Source of the DNA: Nonomuraea fuscirosea
Lineage (GTDB): Bacteria > Actinomycetota > Actinomycetes > Streptosporangiales > Streptosporangiaceae
DNA: 64,000 nucleotides
Assembly (NCBI RefSeq): GCF_003001935.1
Contig: NZ_PVNG01000014.1
Coordinates: 1 to 64,000, forward strand
Reading direction: 5' to 3'
This document shows positions 16,827 to 25,334 of the stretch, piece after piece (within the stretch, counting starts at the first letter, position 1; the number at the start of each line of letters is the position of its first letter). The position numbers were made by a program, and so were the translations under genes. The notes beneath the pieces were generated by a model that saw nothing but the letters and a program-made list of their open reading frames with translations, searched no databases and had not been told where the DNA came from.

Positions 16827-18152
16827 TCAGTTGTACTTCTTCTTCAGCGTCTCGACGGTCTGCGCCAGGCCCGCCACCGCCGCGGCCGGCTGCACCTGGT
16901 TGCTGAGCACGCCCTGCACGACCTTGTGCATCTCGATCTCGAACTCGGTGTACCAGGGCACGCCGAGCACGTTGCGCGGCGTGGCGACCTCGCCCAGGTG
17001 GGCGTAGACCTTCGGGTCGGCGAACTTCTCCAGCGACGCGGTGACCTCCGGGTCGCTCGCCATCGACTTGTAGGCGAAGCCGAGGCCGCGCTGCAGGAAC
17101 CAGAACTTCGCGGTGTAGGGCTGCTTGTTCGCGTCGAGCCCGCCCAGGTAGGTGAGCAGCTTGAACGCGTCGTCCTTGACCTCGGTGTCCTTGGCCAGGG
17201 CGTAGAGCCGGGTGTTGCTGACCGTCCCGTGCTCCTTGCCGTCGAGGCTCGGCACCAGCGCCAGCCGGATCTTGCCGGCGGCCTTGGACTTGGCGGCGTC
17301 GTTGTAGTCGCGGCTGGCGTAGCGCGCGCCGATCGTGTACGCGTACCGGTTCGCCTTCATCGCGTTGTCGACCGGGACCGCGAGCAGTTGCAGGCAGGCC
17401 GGGTCGATCACCTTCGACTTGGTCGCCGCCTGCTGCAGCCAGGAGAAGACGTCCTTCACCACGGTGTCGGTGGTGTTCATGATCGGCGCCTGCTGCTCGT
17501 CGAACATGTTGCCGCCGCTGCCGAAGATGAGCGCCCACACCCAGGCCCACCAGGTGTCGGACAGCTGCGCCGGCACGCCGATGGGGTACTCCAGCAGGCC
17601 GGCCTCCTTGATCTTGACGGCCTGCGCCTCCAGCTCCTCCAGGCTGGCCGGAGGTTTCTTGATGCCGGCCTTGTCGAGGATCTCGCTGTTGTAGAGCAGG
17701 CAGTTGGAGTCGGTGTAGTACGGCAGGCCGTACCGTTTGCCCTGGTAAGTCATCGCGGCCGCGTTGCCGGGATAGATGGCCGCGTACACCTCGTCGACGC
17801 CGGGCAGGCCGTCGAGCGGCTGCAGGTAGTCGCCGTCGACCCAGGCCGCGAGGGAGTCGTCGTAGACGTAGAGGGCGTCGGGGCCGCCGCCTCCGGTGAA
17901 CTCGGCCACTACCTTCTGCACGTACTGCGCGCTGGTGATGGGGGTGTAGTCGACCTTGATGTTGGTGGTCTTGGTGAAGTTGTCCAGGTTCTGCTGGACG
18001 AGGGCGGCCTCGTAGTCCCAGCCCTCGAACTTCACGCTGCCGTCACCCGAGCCTGCTCCGCCGCCTGAGCAGGCGGCCAGCAGGGGCGACACGGCGGGCA
18101 TGGCCAGCCCGAGTCCCGCGTACTTCAGGATCTGGCGGCGGTTGAGCTCCAT
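16827..18152 (-). CDS. extracellular solute-binding lipoprotein (sugar ABC importer)
   Basis: 441 residues. The N-terminus MELNRRQILKYAGLGLAMP carries a twin-arginine-like RRQ motif and ends in the lipobox LLAAC, so it is a Tat-type lipoprotein anchored outside the membrane. The body is a two-lobed family-1 binding protein with aromatic patches (DTWWAWVWALIFG, YGLPYYTDSNC) suited to sugar stacking. It is the first transporter gene after the regulator, with a 10-bp gap. Its ligand is probably an acylated sugar given the two esterase genes downstream; this is inference. Confidence 0.88.
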   Translation of the reverse strand: MELNRRQILKYAGLGLAMPAVSPLLAACSGGGAGSGDGSVKFEGWDYEAALVQQNLDNFTKTTNIKVDYTPITSAQYVQKVVAEFTGGGGPDALYVYDDSLAAWVDGDYLQPLDGLPGVDEVYAAIYPGNAAAMTYQGKRYGLPYYTDSNCLLYNSEILDKAGIKKPPASLEELEAQAVKIKEAGLLEYPIGVPAQLSDTWWAWVWALIFGSGGNMFDEQQAPIMNTTDTVVKDVFSWLQQAATKSKVIDPACLQLLAVPVDNAMKANRYAYTIGARYASRDYNDAAKSKAAGKIRLALVPSLDGKEHGTVSNTRLYALAKDTEVKDDAFKLLTYLGGLDANKQPYTAKFWFLQRGLGFAYKSMASDPEVTASLEKFADPKVYAHLGEVATPRNVLGVPWYTEFEIEMHKVVQGVLSNQVQPAAAVAGLAQTVETLKKKYN

Positions 18153-18162
18153 GGTTGTCCCT

Positions 18163-19467
18163 TCAACGCGATGAGCGCAGTAACGCTTGGGCGATGCGTA
18201 GCCGGTACAGACGCGTCGGCCGGCCCTTCTGGTGGTGCTGAGCGGTGCCTTCGACGCTCACCAGGCCGCCGGCGTCGAGGGTGCGGATCAGCCGCCGGCC
18301 GCTCTGATCCGTGATGCCGAGATGACCGGCCAGCTCGCCGGGCGAGATCGCGCGGCCTTCCAGTTCGTGGTCCAGCGCCGCCAGGCGGGAGACGGTGGCG
18401 GCGCTGAGGCCGACGGACTTCGCCAGCCGTTCGACGTCGTCGCCGTGCTCGCGGTAGGAGTAGCTGAGCGCCGCCCGGACCGGGCCCATCGGGCCAATGA
18501 TCACGCCGCTGTCCTCGATGAGGTAGCCGCACGGCTCGCTCTCCCGCTCGGCCCTGGCGGCGGCCTGCTCGGCCAGGGCCACGCAGTTGCGGGCGGACGC
18601 GCCGACGCCGAACCCGGCCGAGACCTGCGCGCCGAGCGCCGCGGCGGCCTCGGCCAGCGCGGGCACGGCGACCCAGTTGCGGGTGATGCGCTCGAACAGG
18701 GCCTTGTGGGCGAAGACGACGACGCCGCGCCGGCCGCGGTCCTCGATCCACGCGCCGGCGAACTCGGGGGTGTTGAGCAGCAGGTTCATCAGGCCGATCC
18801 GGGCCCGTTCCTCGTCCTGCGAGTGCGAGATGAGAAAGACCCCGGCGGCGAAGCGTTGCGCGCTGGCCCGCTCGGACTCGATCCGGAGCGCGAGCTCGTG
18901 CAGCTCGGTCCTGATCGTGGCCGGCACCGGCATGCCGCTCATGATCGGCAGCTCGCCGGACAGCAGCTCGCGGGCGGCGGCGCGGACGCTGATCACGTAA
19001 CCGCGGCCGCCGAACCGCCGGTGGGCGGAGCGGTGGAACTCGACGATGTCCCGCACGGACTGCGTGGGGGCGTACGGCAGGAACTCGATGGCGTCGGTGT
19101 CGAGCTCCAGCGCGGCGGCGACCGCCTCGACCGCCTCGGCGGGAAAGGTGTCGATGCTCACCGGCGTACGGCCCCACCCGCGCTCCTGCGCGCGGTAGAG
19201 CGCGAGGGTCAGATCGAGCGCCGACGAGCGGATCACGCCGACCGGGAGGCCGGGCGGGAGGAGCTCGCGGCTGGCCGTGTACGGGACCGGGCCCGCCAGG
19301 AAGCCGTCCAGCCGGGTCGTGCGGAGAAACTCGGCGACCTTGGCGTGGATCTCGTCCTCGTGGTCGTAACTGACCCATTCCAGGTCGACTCCACGCAGAG
19401 TGTTCGCGGCTTCCCGGAACAATTCACCGTGCAGCGAGTGGGTCACCACTCCGATCACTATGGCCAC
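18163..19467 (-). CDS. transcriptional regulator, unusual architecture (sensor-like N-terminus, winged-helix C-terminus)
   Basis: 434 residues. The first 110 residues form a Rossmann-like repeat (IGVVTHSLHGELF, DGFLAGPVPYT), similar in style to PrpR-N / periplasmic-binding folds. The middle (about 180-330) resembles a nucleotide-cyclase-like or PucR-like domain. The C-terminus (LGITDQSGRRLIRTLDAGG) is a winged helix. No single family was recognised. The GTG start has AAAGGGG upstream, and a 21-bp palindrome lies just before that. The stop is 10 bp from the binding-protein gene, so it controls its own operon. Confidence 0.65.
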   Translation of the reverse strand: MAIVIGVVTHSLHGELFREAANTLRGVDLEWVSYDHEDEIHAKVAEFLRTTRLDGFLAGPVPYTASRELLPPGLPVGVIRSSALDLTLALYRAQERGWGRTPVSIDTFPAEAVEAVAAALELDTDAIEFLPYAPTQSVRDIVEFHRSAHRRFGGRGYVISVRAAARELLSGELPIMSGMPVPATIRTELHELALRIESERASAQRFAAGVFLISHSQDEERARIGLMNLLLNTPEFAGAWIEDRGRRGVVVFAHKALFERITRNWVAVPALAEAAAALGAQVSAGFGVGASARNCVALAEQAAARAERESEPCGYLIEDSGVIIGPMGPVRAALSYSYREHGDDVERLAKSVGLSAATVSRLAALDHELEGRAISPGELAGHLGITDQSGRRLIRTLDAGGLVSVEGTAQHHQKGRPTRLYRLRIAQALLRSSR

Positions 19468-19475
19468 GACACCCC

Positions 19476-19496
19476 TTTACGAACCATGTTCGTAAA
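19476..19496. promoter_or_regulatory. palindromic operator before the importer operon
   Basis: Arms TTTACGAAC and GTTCGTAAA around a CAT spacer are perfect inverted repeats of 9 bp. A further half-site TCGTAAAT lies at about 19501-19508. The site is 9 bp before the GTG of the regulator gene, a natural autoregulation position. The AT-rich arms stand out from GC-rich surroundings. Confidence 0.6.
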
Positions 19497-19726
19497 TGAC
19501 TCGTAAATCCGATGTTGACAAACTTCCCCCTCCTCGGGGTCCAGGTCAAGGGCTCAGCCGAAGAAATTCGCCGGTAACAAAGCCGAAGATCCCGCTAATC
19601 GGACGCCACCGAACCGACTTTTTCGGGCATCCAGTCCGATTCGTGCAGATATCTTTCATCGGCGCTCGCATCTTGGTTAGATGCCTTCGCCCGTGCTTCC
19701 CCTCAATCCCCAGGAGGGATCAGCTC

Positions 19727-20695
19727 GTGAACGTCATCACTCGCTTATCGGCCGCCGTCGTGGCGGCCGGTCTGGTTCTGCTCGGCCCGGCGGCGCCCGC
19801 GACCGCCGCGACCACCACGGTCGACAACGCCACCGCCGGCCGGTTCACCGCCGGCTCCGGCTGGGGCACCTCGGCCTGGTCCGGGCAGCGGTACGAGGCC
19901 GACTACCGCTTCGCGGCGCCGGACACCACCACGAGCGACGCCGCCTGGTTCAAGGCCGCGATCGCGGCGGCCGGAGCGCACCTGGTCGAGGTCTGGTACC
20001 CGGCCGACCCCGGCTACAACAGCGCCACCCCGTTCCTGGTGGCGACCGCCGACGGCACCCGCAGCGTGGTCGTCGACCAGCGCGCCAACGGGGGCCGCTG
20101 GGTCAGCCTGGGCACGTTCACCCTGGCCGCCGGCGACTACGACGTGGTCGGCGTCAGCCGCTGGACCAGCCAGCCGGGTTACGTCGTCGCCGACGCCGTC
20201 CGGATCACGTCCTCCACCGGGTCGCCCGCCTTCTCGCTGCCCCTCGCGCGCACCGCGCTGCCGCGCAGCGAGTACGACGACCCGCACCACGACTACCCGG
20301 CGATCGACCTCCCGGTCGGCACCGGCACCCCGGCGTACGCGGTGCGCCCCGGCACGGTGACGATCATCGACGACAGCCTGTGCGGGCGCGGCATCAACCT
20401 GACCGGGAACGACGGCGCCATCTACACCTACTGCCACTTCTCGTCGTGGTCGGTCTCCAACGGCGCGTCGGTCGGCACGGGGCAGCAGATCGGGCTGACC
20501 GGTAACACCGGCAACTCGACCGGCCCGCATCTGCACTTCGGCATCCGTACCGGCAGCACCCGCCGGTGCCCGCAGAACTTCCTGCTGGCCCTCTACGACG
20601 GTGTCACCCCGCCGGCGGCGAGCAGCCTGCCGACGACGGGCTGCTCCTACACCAACCGGTCGGCCGACGCCGAGCCGGTCATCCCGCTCGGCTGA
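19727..20695 (+). CDS. secreted M23 family metallopeptidase with beta-sandwich domain
   Basis: 322 residues. A Sec signal peptide ends at ATAATT (residues 1-27). Residues 30-155 form a beta-sandwich beginning VDNATAGRFTAGSGWGTSAW, like the golvesin-C/Xly-CBD-type domain seen in actinobacterial cell-wall enzymes. Residues 170-300 are the LytM fold: HHDYPAIDLPVGTGTPAYAV holds the first zinc His and Asp, and HLHFG the second site. It should cut peptidoglycan peptides outside the cell. The GTG start has CAGGAGGGA upstream. Confidence 0.85.
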   Translation: MNVITRLSAAVVAAGLVLLGPAAPATAATTTVDNATAGRFTAGSGWGTSAWSGQRYEADYRFAAPDTTTSDAAWFKAAIAAAGAHLVEVWYPADPGYNSATPFLVATADGTRSVVVDQRANGGRWVSLGTFTLAAGDYDVVGVSRWTSQPGYVVADAVRITSSTGSPAFSLPLARTALPRSEYDDPHHDYPAIDLPVGTGTPAYAVRPGTVTIIDDSLCGRGINLTGNDGAIYTYCHFSSWSVSNGASVGTGQQIGLTGNTGNSTGPHLHFGIRTGSTRRCPQNFLLALYDGVTPPAASSLPTTGCSYTNRSADAEPVIPLG

Positions 20696-20726
20696 GCCTC
20701 ACCGCCTCCCTCTTCACCCGCCGGCG

Positions 20727-21048
20727 GGCGGACTCGTCGTCGGTCTCATGGGCGGGCTCGTCGTCGCGCTCGCCGGCGGGCTCGCTGGTGGTCTGGCGAG
20801 CTCCAGCGTCGTTTATCTCATCACCCTGACCTGTCTGTCCGTCCCGCCGCAGGACGCCGATCCGGCTGATGGCGTTCCTGCAGGACGCCCACAGGCTCGG
20901 GCTTCTGCGGCAGAGCGAGGCCGTCCACCAGTTCCGGCACATCGACCTGCAGAAACGCCTCGCCGCGCTGGGCACGTCGCCTTCGACCCGTCATGCCGTA
21001 CGGGAGCCGTACGGGAGCGATCGAACCGCGGGCGACACGCCTCGCTGA
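20727..21048 (+). pseudogene. C-terminal remnant of a NACHT-type NTPase (frameshifted)
   Basis: The first part reads GGLVVGLMGGLVVALAGGL, the Gly/Leu/Val-rich membrane repeat typical of large actinobacterial NACHT NTPases. In another frame from 20869 comes LMAFLQDAHRLGLLRQ then AVHQFRHIDLQKRLA, the characteristic tail of the same family. The frame change falls around 20845-20865. Nothing upstream encodes the NTPase core. It is therefore a deleted and frameshifted end of such a gene, which often acts in phage defence or signalling. Confidence 0.6.
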
Positions 21049-21072
21049 CCAGCCCAACCCGACACGTGGACC

Positions 21073-21819
21073 TCACATCCGGGCCCTCAACACGTCCACC
21101 TCACAACCCGGAGCGAACGGGTCGAAACCATGCTCGACCAGCCAGTGAATCGCCAGCAGACTCCGCATCGACCACCACCCGCGGATCACGTCGAGATCGA
21201 CGTCACCGCCATAGCCGGCCACGAGGTCGCCGAGATACCGCTCATGCCCGAGCGTCAGGATGGCGAGGTCGAACAGGCCGTCCCCCTGCCCCGCCTCGGA
21301 CCAGTCGATGATGCCCGTGACCTCGTCGCCGTCGAGGAACACGTGCGCGATCTGCAGATCGCCGTGCGTGAACACCGGAACCCACGGCCGCAGCGCGGCC
21401 TCGGCGACCTCGCGGTTGCGGGTGACCAGTTCGGCGGGCAGGACGCCGTTCGTCACGAGCCACTCGCATTCGCCGTCGAGCTCCGCCCTCAACTCCTCGA
21501 CGCTCCGACCGGCCCGGCCGAGCCGGGGCGGCAACGGCGCGTCGTGCAGCTTCCGTACGGCGGCGCCCGCCGCGGCCCACGCCGCCGGGGACGCGGTCAC
21601 CGGCTCACCGAGGCGGCCGAGCGCCGTCCCCGGGACCGCGGCGATCGCCAGCGCGGGCGGCTTGTGCCACAGAACCTCGGGGGTCGGGACCGGCGCCGAA
21701 GCCATCGCCTCGACCTCGGCCTCGATGCGCGCCCGATCGGCGTCCACCTTCAGGAACACGTCACCGACACGCAGGGTCGCGCGCTCGGAGTGAGCCACGA
21801 CCACCTCGACCTCATCCAT
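21073..21819 (-). CDS. APH-family phosphotransferase
   Basis: 248 residues, kinase-like fold. The catalytic loop reads HGDLQIAHVFLDGDE, with the usual Asn replaced by His, followed by IIDWSEAGQGDGLFDLA carrying the Mg-binding Asp. This His variant recurs in a common actinobacterial subgroup whose substrate is unknown. N-terminal strands (VFLKVDAD) resemble the nucleotide-binding lobe, though a short one. The gene lies between the NTPase remnant and the DJ-1 gene, alone on its strand. Confidence 0.8.
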   Translation of the reverse strand: MDEVEVVVAHSERATLRVGDVFLKVDADRARIEAEVEAMASAPVPTPEVLWHKPPALAIAAVPGTALGRLGEPVTASPAAWAAAGAAVRKLHDAPLPPRLGRAGRSVEELRAELDGECEWLVTNGVLPAELVTRNREVAEAALRPWVPVFTHGDLQIAHVFLDGDEVTGIIDWSEAGQGDGLFDLAILTLGHERYLGDLVAGYGGDVDLDVIRGWWSMRSLLAIHWLVEHGFDPFAPGCEVDVLRARM

Positions 21820-22053
21820 GGCCGACCAGTATTACCGCGGACGATCGCCGACGTCACCGGGTTTATCGGCAGGCCGCACACACCCACAAAGCCCCGGACC
21901 CGATGGAATCCCGTGCGTCGCGCCATAACCACGAGAAAGCCGCCTACCGACCGACAAGAGCCGCTACCGCTGATCACCGGCCACCACGGACCCGCTGCCC
22001 CACGGACCCACTGCCTCGCGGCCCCGCGGCTCCGCGGTCCACGGCTCAACGGC

Positions 22054-22824
22054 TCAACGGCTTCGGTAGACCAGGCCGCGGCGTTCGTACTCCAGGACCA
22101 TCTCCACGTTCATCGACATCTCGGACCCATAGGTGCGCTCGACGAACCACAGGGCCAGCTCCAGCCCGCTGGTGATGCCGGCCGAGGTGAGCAGGTCGCC
22201 GTCGTCGACCACCCGCGGGCCCGGCGAGCCGGCGCCTGGGCCGTTGATGACCTTCCCGCCCTGCTCGGCGAGTAGATCCTTGGCGCCGTGGTGCGTGGTG
22301 CACGGGCGGCCACGGACCAGCCCGGCGGCGCCGAGCAGCAGCGCGCCGGTGCACACCGACGCCATGACCAGTCCCGGCCGGCGGACGGCTCGCAACGCGG
22401 CGGGGATCGTTCCGCGCCGGATCTCCGCCGCGACGCCCGGCTTGTCGGCGTCCCTCCCGGTCCCGCCGCCGGGCACCAGGATCATGTCGGCCGTGCCGGG
22501 GGCCCAGGCGCCGTCCACCTTGATCTCAGTGCCGTGGCTGGCCCGTATGGTGCGCGGCCCGTCCACGGCGACCAGAGTGATCTCGATCGGCGCGCCGAAT
22601 CGCCCGGCGATGCCCAGGACCTGCAGCGGCGCCGCGAAGTCCAGCTCCTCGACGCCGTCGAAGAGCACGACGTGCACCCGTCGCCTTCCGCCGAGCGCCG
22701 TCCGCCCGGCCGCCTGCGCGGACGCGTCGTCGGACGATGCGATGGCGCCGGCCGCGTCGTCGGACAGGGCGATGGCTCCGGCCGCCGCCGCGGCGGTCGC
22801 CTGTATGAGGTGTCTGCGTTTCAT
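22054..22824 (-). CDS. exported DJ-1/PfpI family protein
   Basis: 256 residues. The N-terminus MKRRHLIQATAAAAAGAIAL is a likely Tat or Sec export signal with a run of Ala. The body is a DJ-1/PfpI domain: VHVVLFDGVEELDFAAPLQV, then MILVPGGG, then ASVCTGALLLGAAGL with the conserved Cys nucleophile. Isonitrile hydratases and GlxA sensor domains belong here. It is divergent from the GlxA regulator with 72 bp between, and shares its fold. The start at 22824 fits the signal peptide; an earlier in-frame start exists seven codons upstream. Confidence 0.8.
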   Translation of the reverse strand: MKRRHLIQATAAAAAGAIALSDDAAGAIASSDDASAQAAGRTALGGRRRVHVVLFDGVEELDFAAPLQVLGIAGRFGAPIEITLVAVDGPRTIRASHGTEIKVDGAWAPGTADMILVPGGGTGRDADKPGVAAEIRRGTIPAALRAVRRPGLVMASVCTGALLLGAAGLVRGRPCTTHHGAKDLLAEQGGKVINGPGAGSPGPRVVDDGDLLTSAGITSGLELALWFVERTYGSEMSMNVEMVLEYERRGLVYRSR

Positions 22825-22896
22825 GATCGGAAGTGTCGGCCCCATGCGACGCCTCGAACCAGCGGCAGCCGTGCCGATCTCCGCTACATTCTGGTC

Positions 22897-23865
22897 ATGC
22901 CGCACACCGTGGCCGTCCTCGCCTTCGACGGAGTGGTGGCCTTCGATCTGGTGGTGCCGTGTCAGGTCTTCTCCGCGGCCAGACCGGGCGGAGAACCCCG
23001 GTACGAGATCAAGGTGTGCGGGCCGCAGGAGGTCAGCGCCCACGTCGTACAGGCACCCTGTTTCCGGATCAGCAGCGACTTCCCCCTCGAAAGCGCCCTC
23101 GATGCCGACAGCATCGTGATCCCCGGCCTCTCCCCGCCCACCCAGCCGCCACCGCCGCCGGTGCTGGACCTGCTGCGGGCCGCGGCCGCCCGGGGCATCC
23201 GCATCGCCTCCATCTGCACGGGCGCGTTCGTCCTCGGCGCCGCCGGCCTGCTGGACGGCCGCCGGGTCACCACCCACTGGAGCTTCGCGGACCAGCTCGC
23301 GCGGGCTTTCCCCCTTGCGACGGTCGACCCGTCCGTGCTGTACGTCGACAGCGGCCAGGTGCTGACATCGGCGGGCGTCGCGGCGGGCCTCGACCTGTGC
23401 CTGCACATGATCCGCGCCGACCACGGCGCCGCCGTCGCGGCCGAGGCCGCCCGCGCCGTCGTCATGGCACCCCACCGGCAGGGCGGCCAGGCCCAGTTCA
23501 TCCACCACCCCGCTCCCGAGCCCGACGGCGCCGCGCTCCAGCCGCTGCTCCAGTGGATGCAGCACCACCTGCACCACCCGCTGACCCTGGCCGACCTGGC
23601 CGGCCAGGCCCGGGTGAGCGTGCGCACCCTCAACCGCCAGTTCCGCGCCCAGACCGGCACGACCCCGCTGCAGTGGCTGCTGGCGGCGCGCCTGGACCGC
23701 GCCCGGGAGATCCTGGAAACCTCAGACACCCCGATCGACCGCGTCGCCCACCTGACCGGCTTCGGCTCCCCGGTAACCCTGCGCCGCCACTTCACGAACC
23801 GCCTCGGCGTCAGCCCCAGCGCCTACCGCACCGCCCACCGCCAGCAGGGCCACCCAGCTCGCTGA
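22897..23865 (+). CDS. GlxA family transcriptional regulator (DJ-1 domain plus AraC HTH)
   Basis: 322 residues. Residues 1-180 are a DJ-1/PfpI-type sensor (VAVLAFDGVVAFDLVVPCQV, ASICTGAFVLGAAGLLDG). Residues 215-315 are an AraC-type double helix-turn-helix (LADLAGQARVSVRTLNRQF, IDRVAHLTGFGSPVTLRRHF). Such regulators control amine or nitrogen-related genes in several bacteria. Its divergent partner is a DJ-1 protein, a likely target. The ATG lies in a short 72-bp divergent promoter. Confidence 0.9.
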   Translation: MPHTVAVLAFDGVVAFDLVVPCQVFSAARPGGEPRYEIKVCGPQEVSAHVVQAPCFRISSDFPLESALDADSIVIPGLSPPTQPPPPPVLDLLRAAAARGIRIASICTGAFVLGAAGLLDGRRVTTHWSFADQLARAFPLATVDPSVLYVDSGQVLTSAGVAAGLDLCLHMIRADHGAAVAAEAARAVVMAPHRQGGQAQFIHHPAPEPDGAALQPLLQWMQHHLHHPLTLADLAGQARVSVRTLNRQFRAQTGTTPLQWLLAARLDRAREILETSDTPIDRVAHLTGFGSPVTLRRHFTNRLGVSPSAYRTAHRQQGHPAR

Positions 23866-24131
23866 CCCCCTGCACCATCACCGTTCGAGACCGCGGCGGC
23901 AAGAAGCGTGCGGCTTTACCCATGTCTGCGAGTTCGCCAATACCGGCCATTCACGACATGAGATACGGCCTTAATCATCACAAAGGCGGAGAAAAGCCGA
24001 ATCACCGAGTACGCATACCGTATCGCCAGCTGAATCTAAGAACATGAACCCGAAGGAAATATGCCGCGTCTTTGAGCAAACCTGCTGATCAGACACCCTC
24101 AACACCGTGAAAAAGGCTCCACCAGAACCAC
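23866..24131. other. intergenic, no gene recognised
   Basis: 266 bp between the GlxA gene and the repeated leader. It is less GC-rich than the flanks from about 23,930 onward (for example AAATATGCC and AATCTAAGAAC). No reading frame with protein-like character, no terminator hairpin and no RNA gene was seen. The sequence change marks the left edge of the decayed island. Confidence 0.6.
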
Positions 24132-24219
24132 GCATCTAGCATCCTGAGCATAACCAGATCCTGGCCTGAGCTGAGCTCTCATTCTCTGGTACCCCCTTTC
24201 CTTGAAGAGGTCTCCGTGA
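24132..24219 (+). repeat. duplicated leader, copy A
   Basis: About 88 bp ending in a GAAGAGGTCTCC ribosome site and a GTG start. It matches copy B at 29927-30013 along its whole length with scattered changes, and the last 28 bases are identical. It drives the 372-aa gene at 24216. Confidence 0.75.
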
Positions 24220-25334
24220 CTCGGTATGCCATCGACCGCGCCCACAACACGCTCCTCGCCCAGTGGAGCAGCGGCATCGGCGACACCGCCACCGTCGTGG
24301 CCAGACTCACCCACGACCAGGTGCACCGCAACACCCGCCGGCTCGCCGGCGAACTGACCCGCCTGTCCCACATCTGCTGGCGTTCCTACACCCACCCCCC
24401 GAGCGCCGCAGACCGGCATGGCCCCAACAGTCTCGGCTGGCACCGCCAGCAAGAACGCGACGCCTTCGACAGGATTCTCCCTGCCCTCATCGCCTCCACA
24501 CAGCCCACCGACAATCCCATCAGCACCAAGGTCGAACAGACTGCCCACGCCGTCGCCCGCACCCTGCGCACGCTCGACAGCTCCCAGCTCACCACCCACA
24601 TCACCACCGACGTCGCCGCCGAACTGGCCGCCATCGAACAGGCCGAACGCGGCGACCTGTCCGAACGCGCCCAGCAAGCCACGGCCCTCAGCCGTGAAGA
24701 CGCCTCACCCCTGCAAATCTCCCAAGCCGACCGTCTCCTCCATGACAGCCCATTCGGCAGCCACGATCTCTTCACCCAAGTGGACCCCACAGCAGCCGCC
24801 ATCGCCGCCGCCCACTGGTACTACGCCGCCGTCACCATCACCGCCCAGCGCACCGGCATCCACCCCGTCCACATCGTCGCCAGCGCCGAACAACACGAAA
24901 AACCTCTCACCCTCGAAAGCCTCACCGACATCACCACAGCCATGGACGCCGGCATGCGAGCCCGCCACGTGGTCATGCCCCTCATCCGCAACGCCCTCCA
25001 TGTCGCCGACGGCCACCTCCATGGCATCCACGAAATCGAGCAACGCCTCACTGCCGCCCACGAAATCATCACCAGAGCTCACGCCGACCACCCAGAAATC
25101 GACATCACTCCGGACACCATCTACCTCCCCCTCACCTCCCTCGACCCCACCCGCCCCGCCCCCGACCTCCTCGACACCCTCCTCCACGGCATCCACACCT
25201 GCTGGAACCTCTACTACCACCACCACACCAACTCCACCCTCGATACCCCTCGAACACCGCACCAACAACTCCGCCAAACCTTCCTCACCACCATCCGCCA
25301 AGAAGCGGGCACCAGACCCGAACGCCTCCTCTAA
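24216..25334 (+). CDS. unknown 372-residue protein
   Basis: 372 residues, helical and rich in Thr, His, Ala and Asp, without membrane segment or signal peptide. Recurrent His-rich stretches (NLYYHHHTNSTLDTP) and regular helices (LTRLSHICWRSYTHPPSA) are seen. No family was recognised. The codons are strongly CAC/ACC-rich, which gives a very C-rich coding strand unlike the neighbours, a hint of transfer. The GTG start has GAAGAGG upstream and sits at the end of a leader that is repeated 5.8 kb away. It is intact while nearly all genes around it are broken. Confidence 0.6.
   Translation: MTRYAIDRAHNTLLAQWSSGIGDTATVVARLTHDQVHRNTRRLAGELTRLSHICWRSYTHPPSAADRHGPNSLGWHRQQERDAFDRILPALIASTQPTDNPISTKVEQTAHAVARTLRTLDSSQLTTHITTDVAAELAAIEQAERGDLSERAQQATALSREDASPLQISQADRLLHDSPFGSHDLFTQVDPTAAAIAAAHWYYAAVTITAQRTGIHPVHIVASAEQHEKPLTLESLTDITTAMDAGMRARHVVMPLIRNALHVADGHLHGIHEIEQRLTAAHEIITRAHADHPEIDITPDTIYLPLTSLDPTRPAPDLLDTLLHGIHTCWNLYYHHHTNSTLDTPRTPHQQLRQTFLTTIRQEAGTRPERLL

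Noticed and set aside
19509..19726. c-di-AMP riboswitch upstream of the M23 peptidase
   Set aside because: Such riboswitches often precede cell-wall enzymes in actinomycetes, but I could not find the conserved core blocks in this leader.
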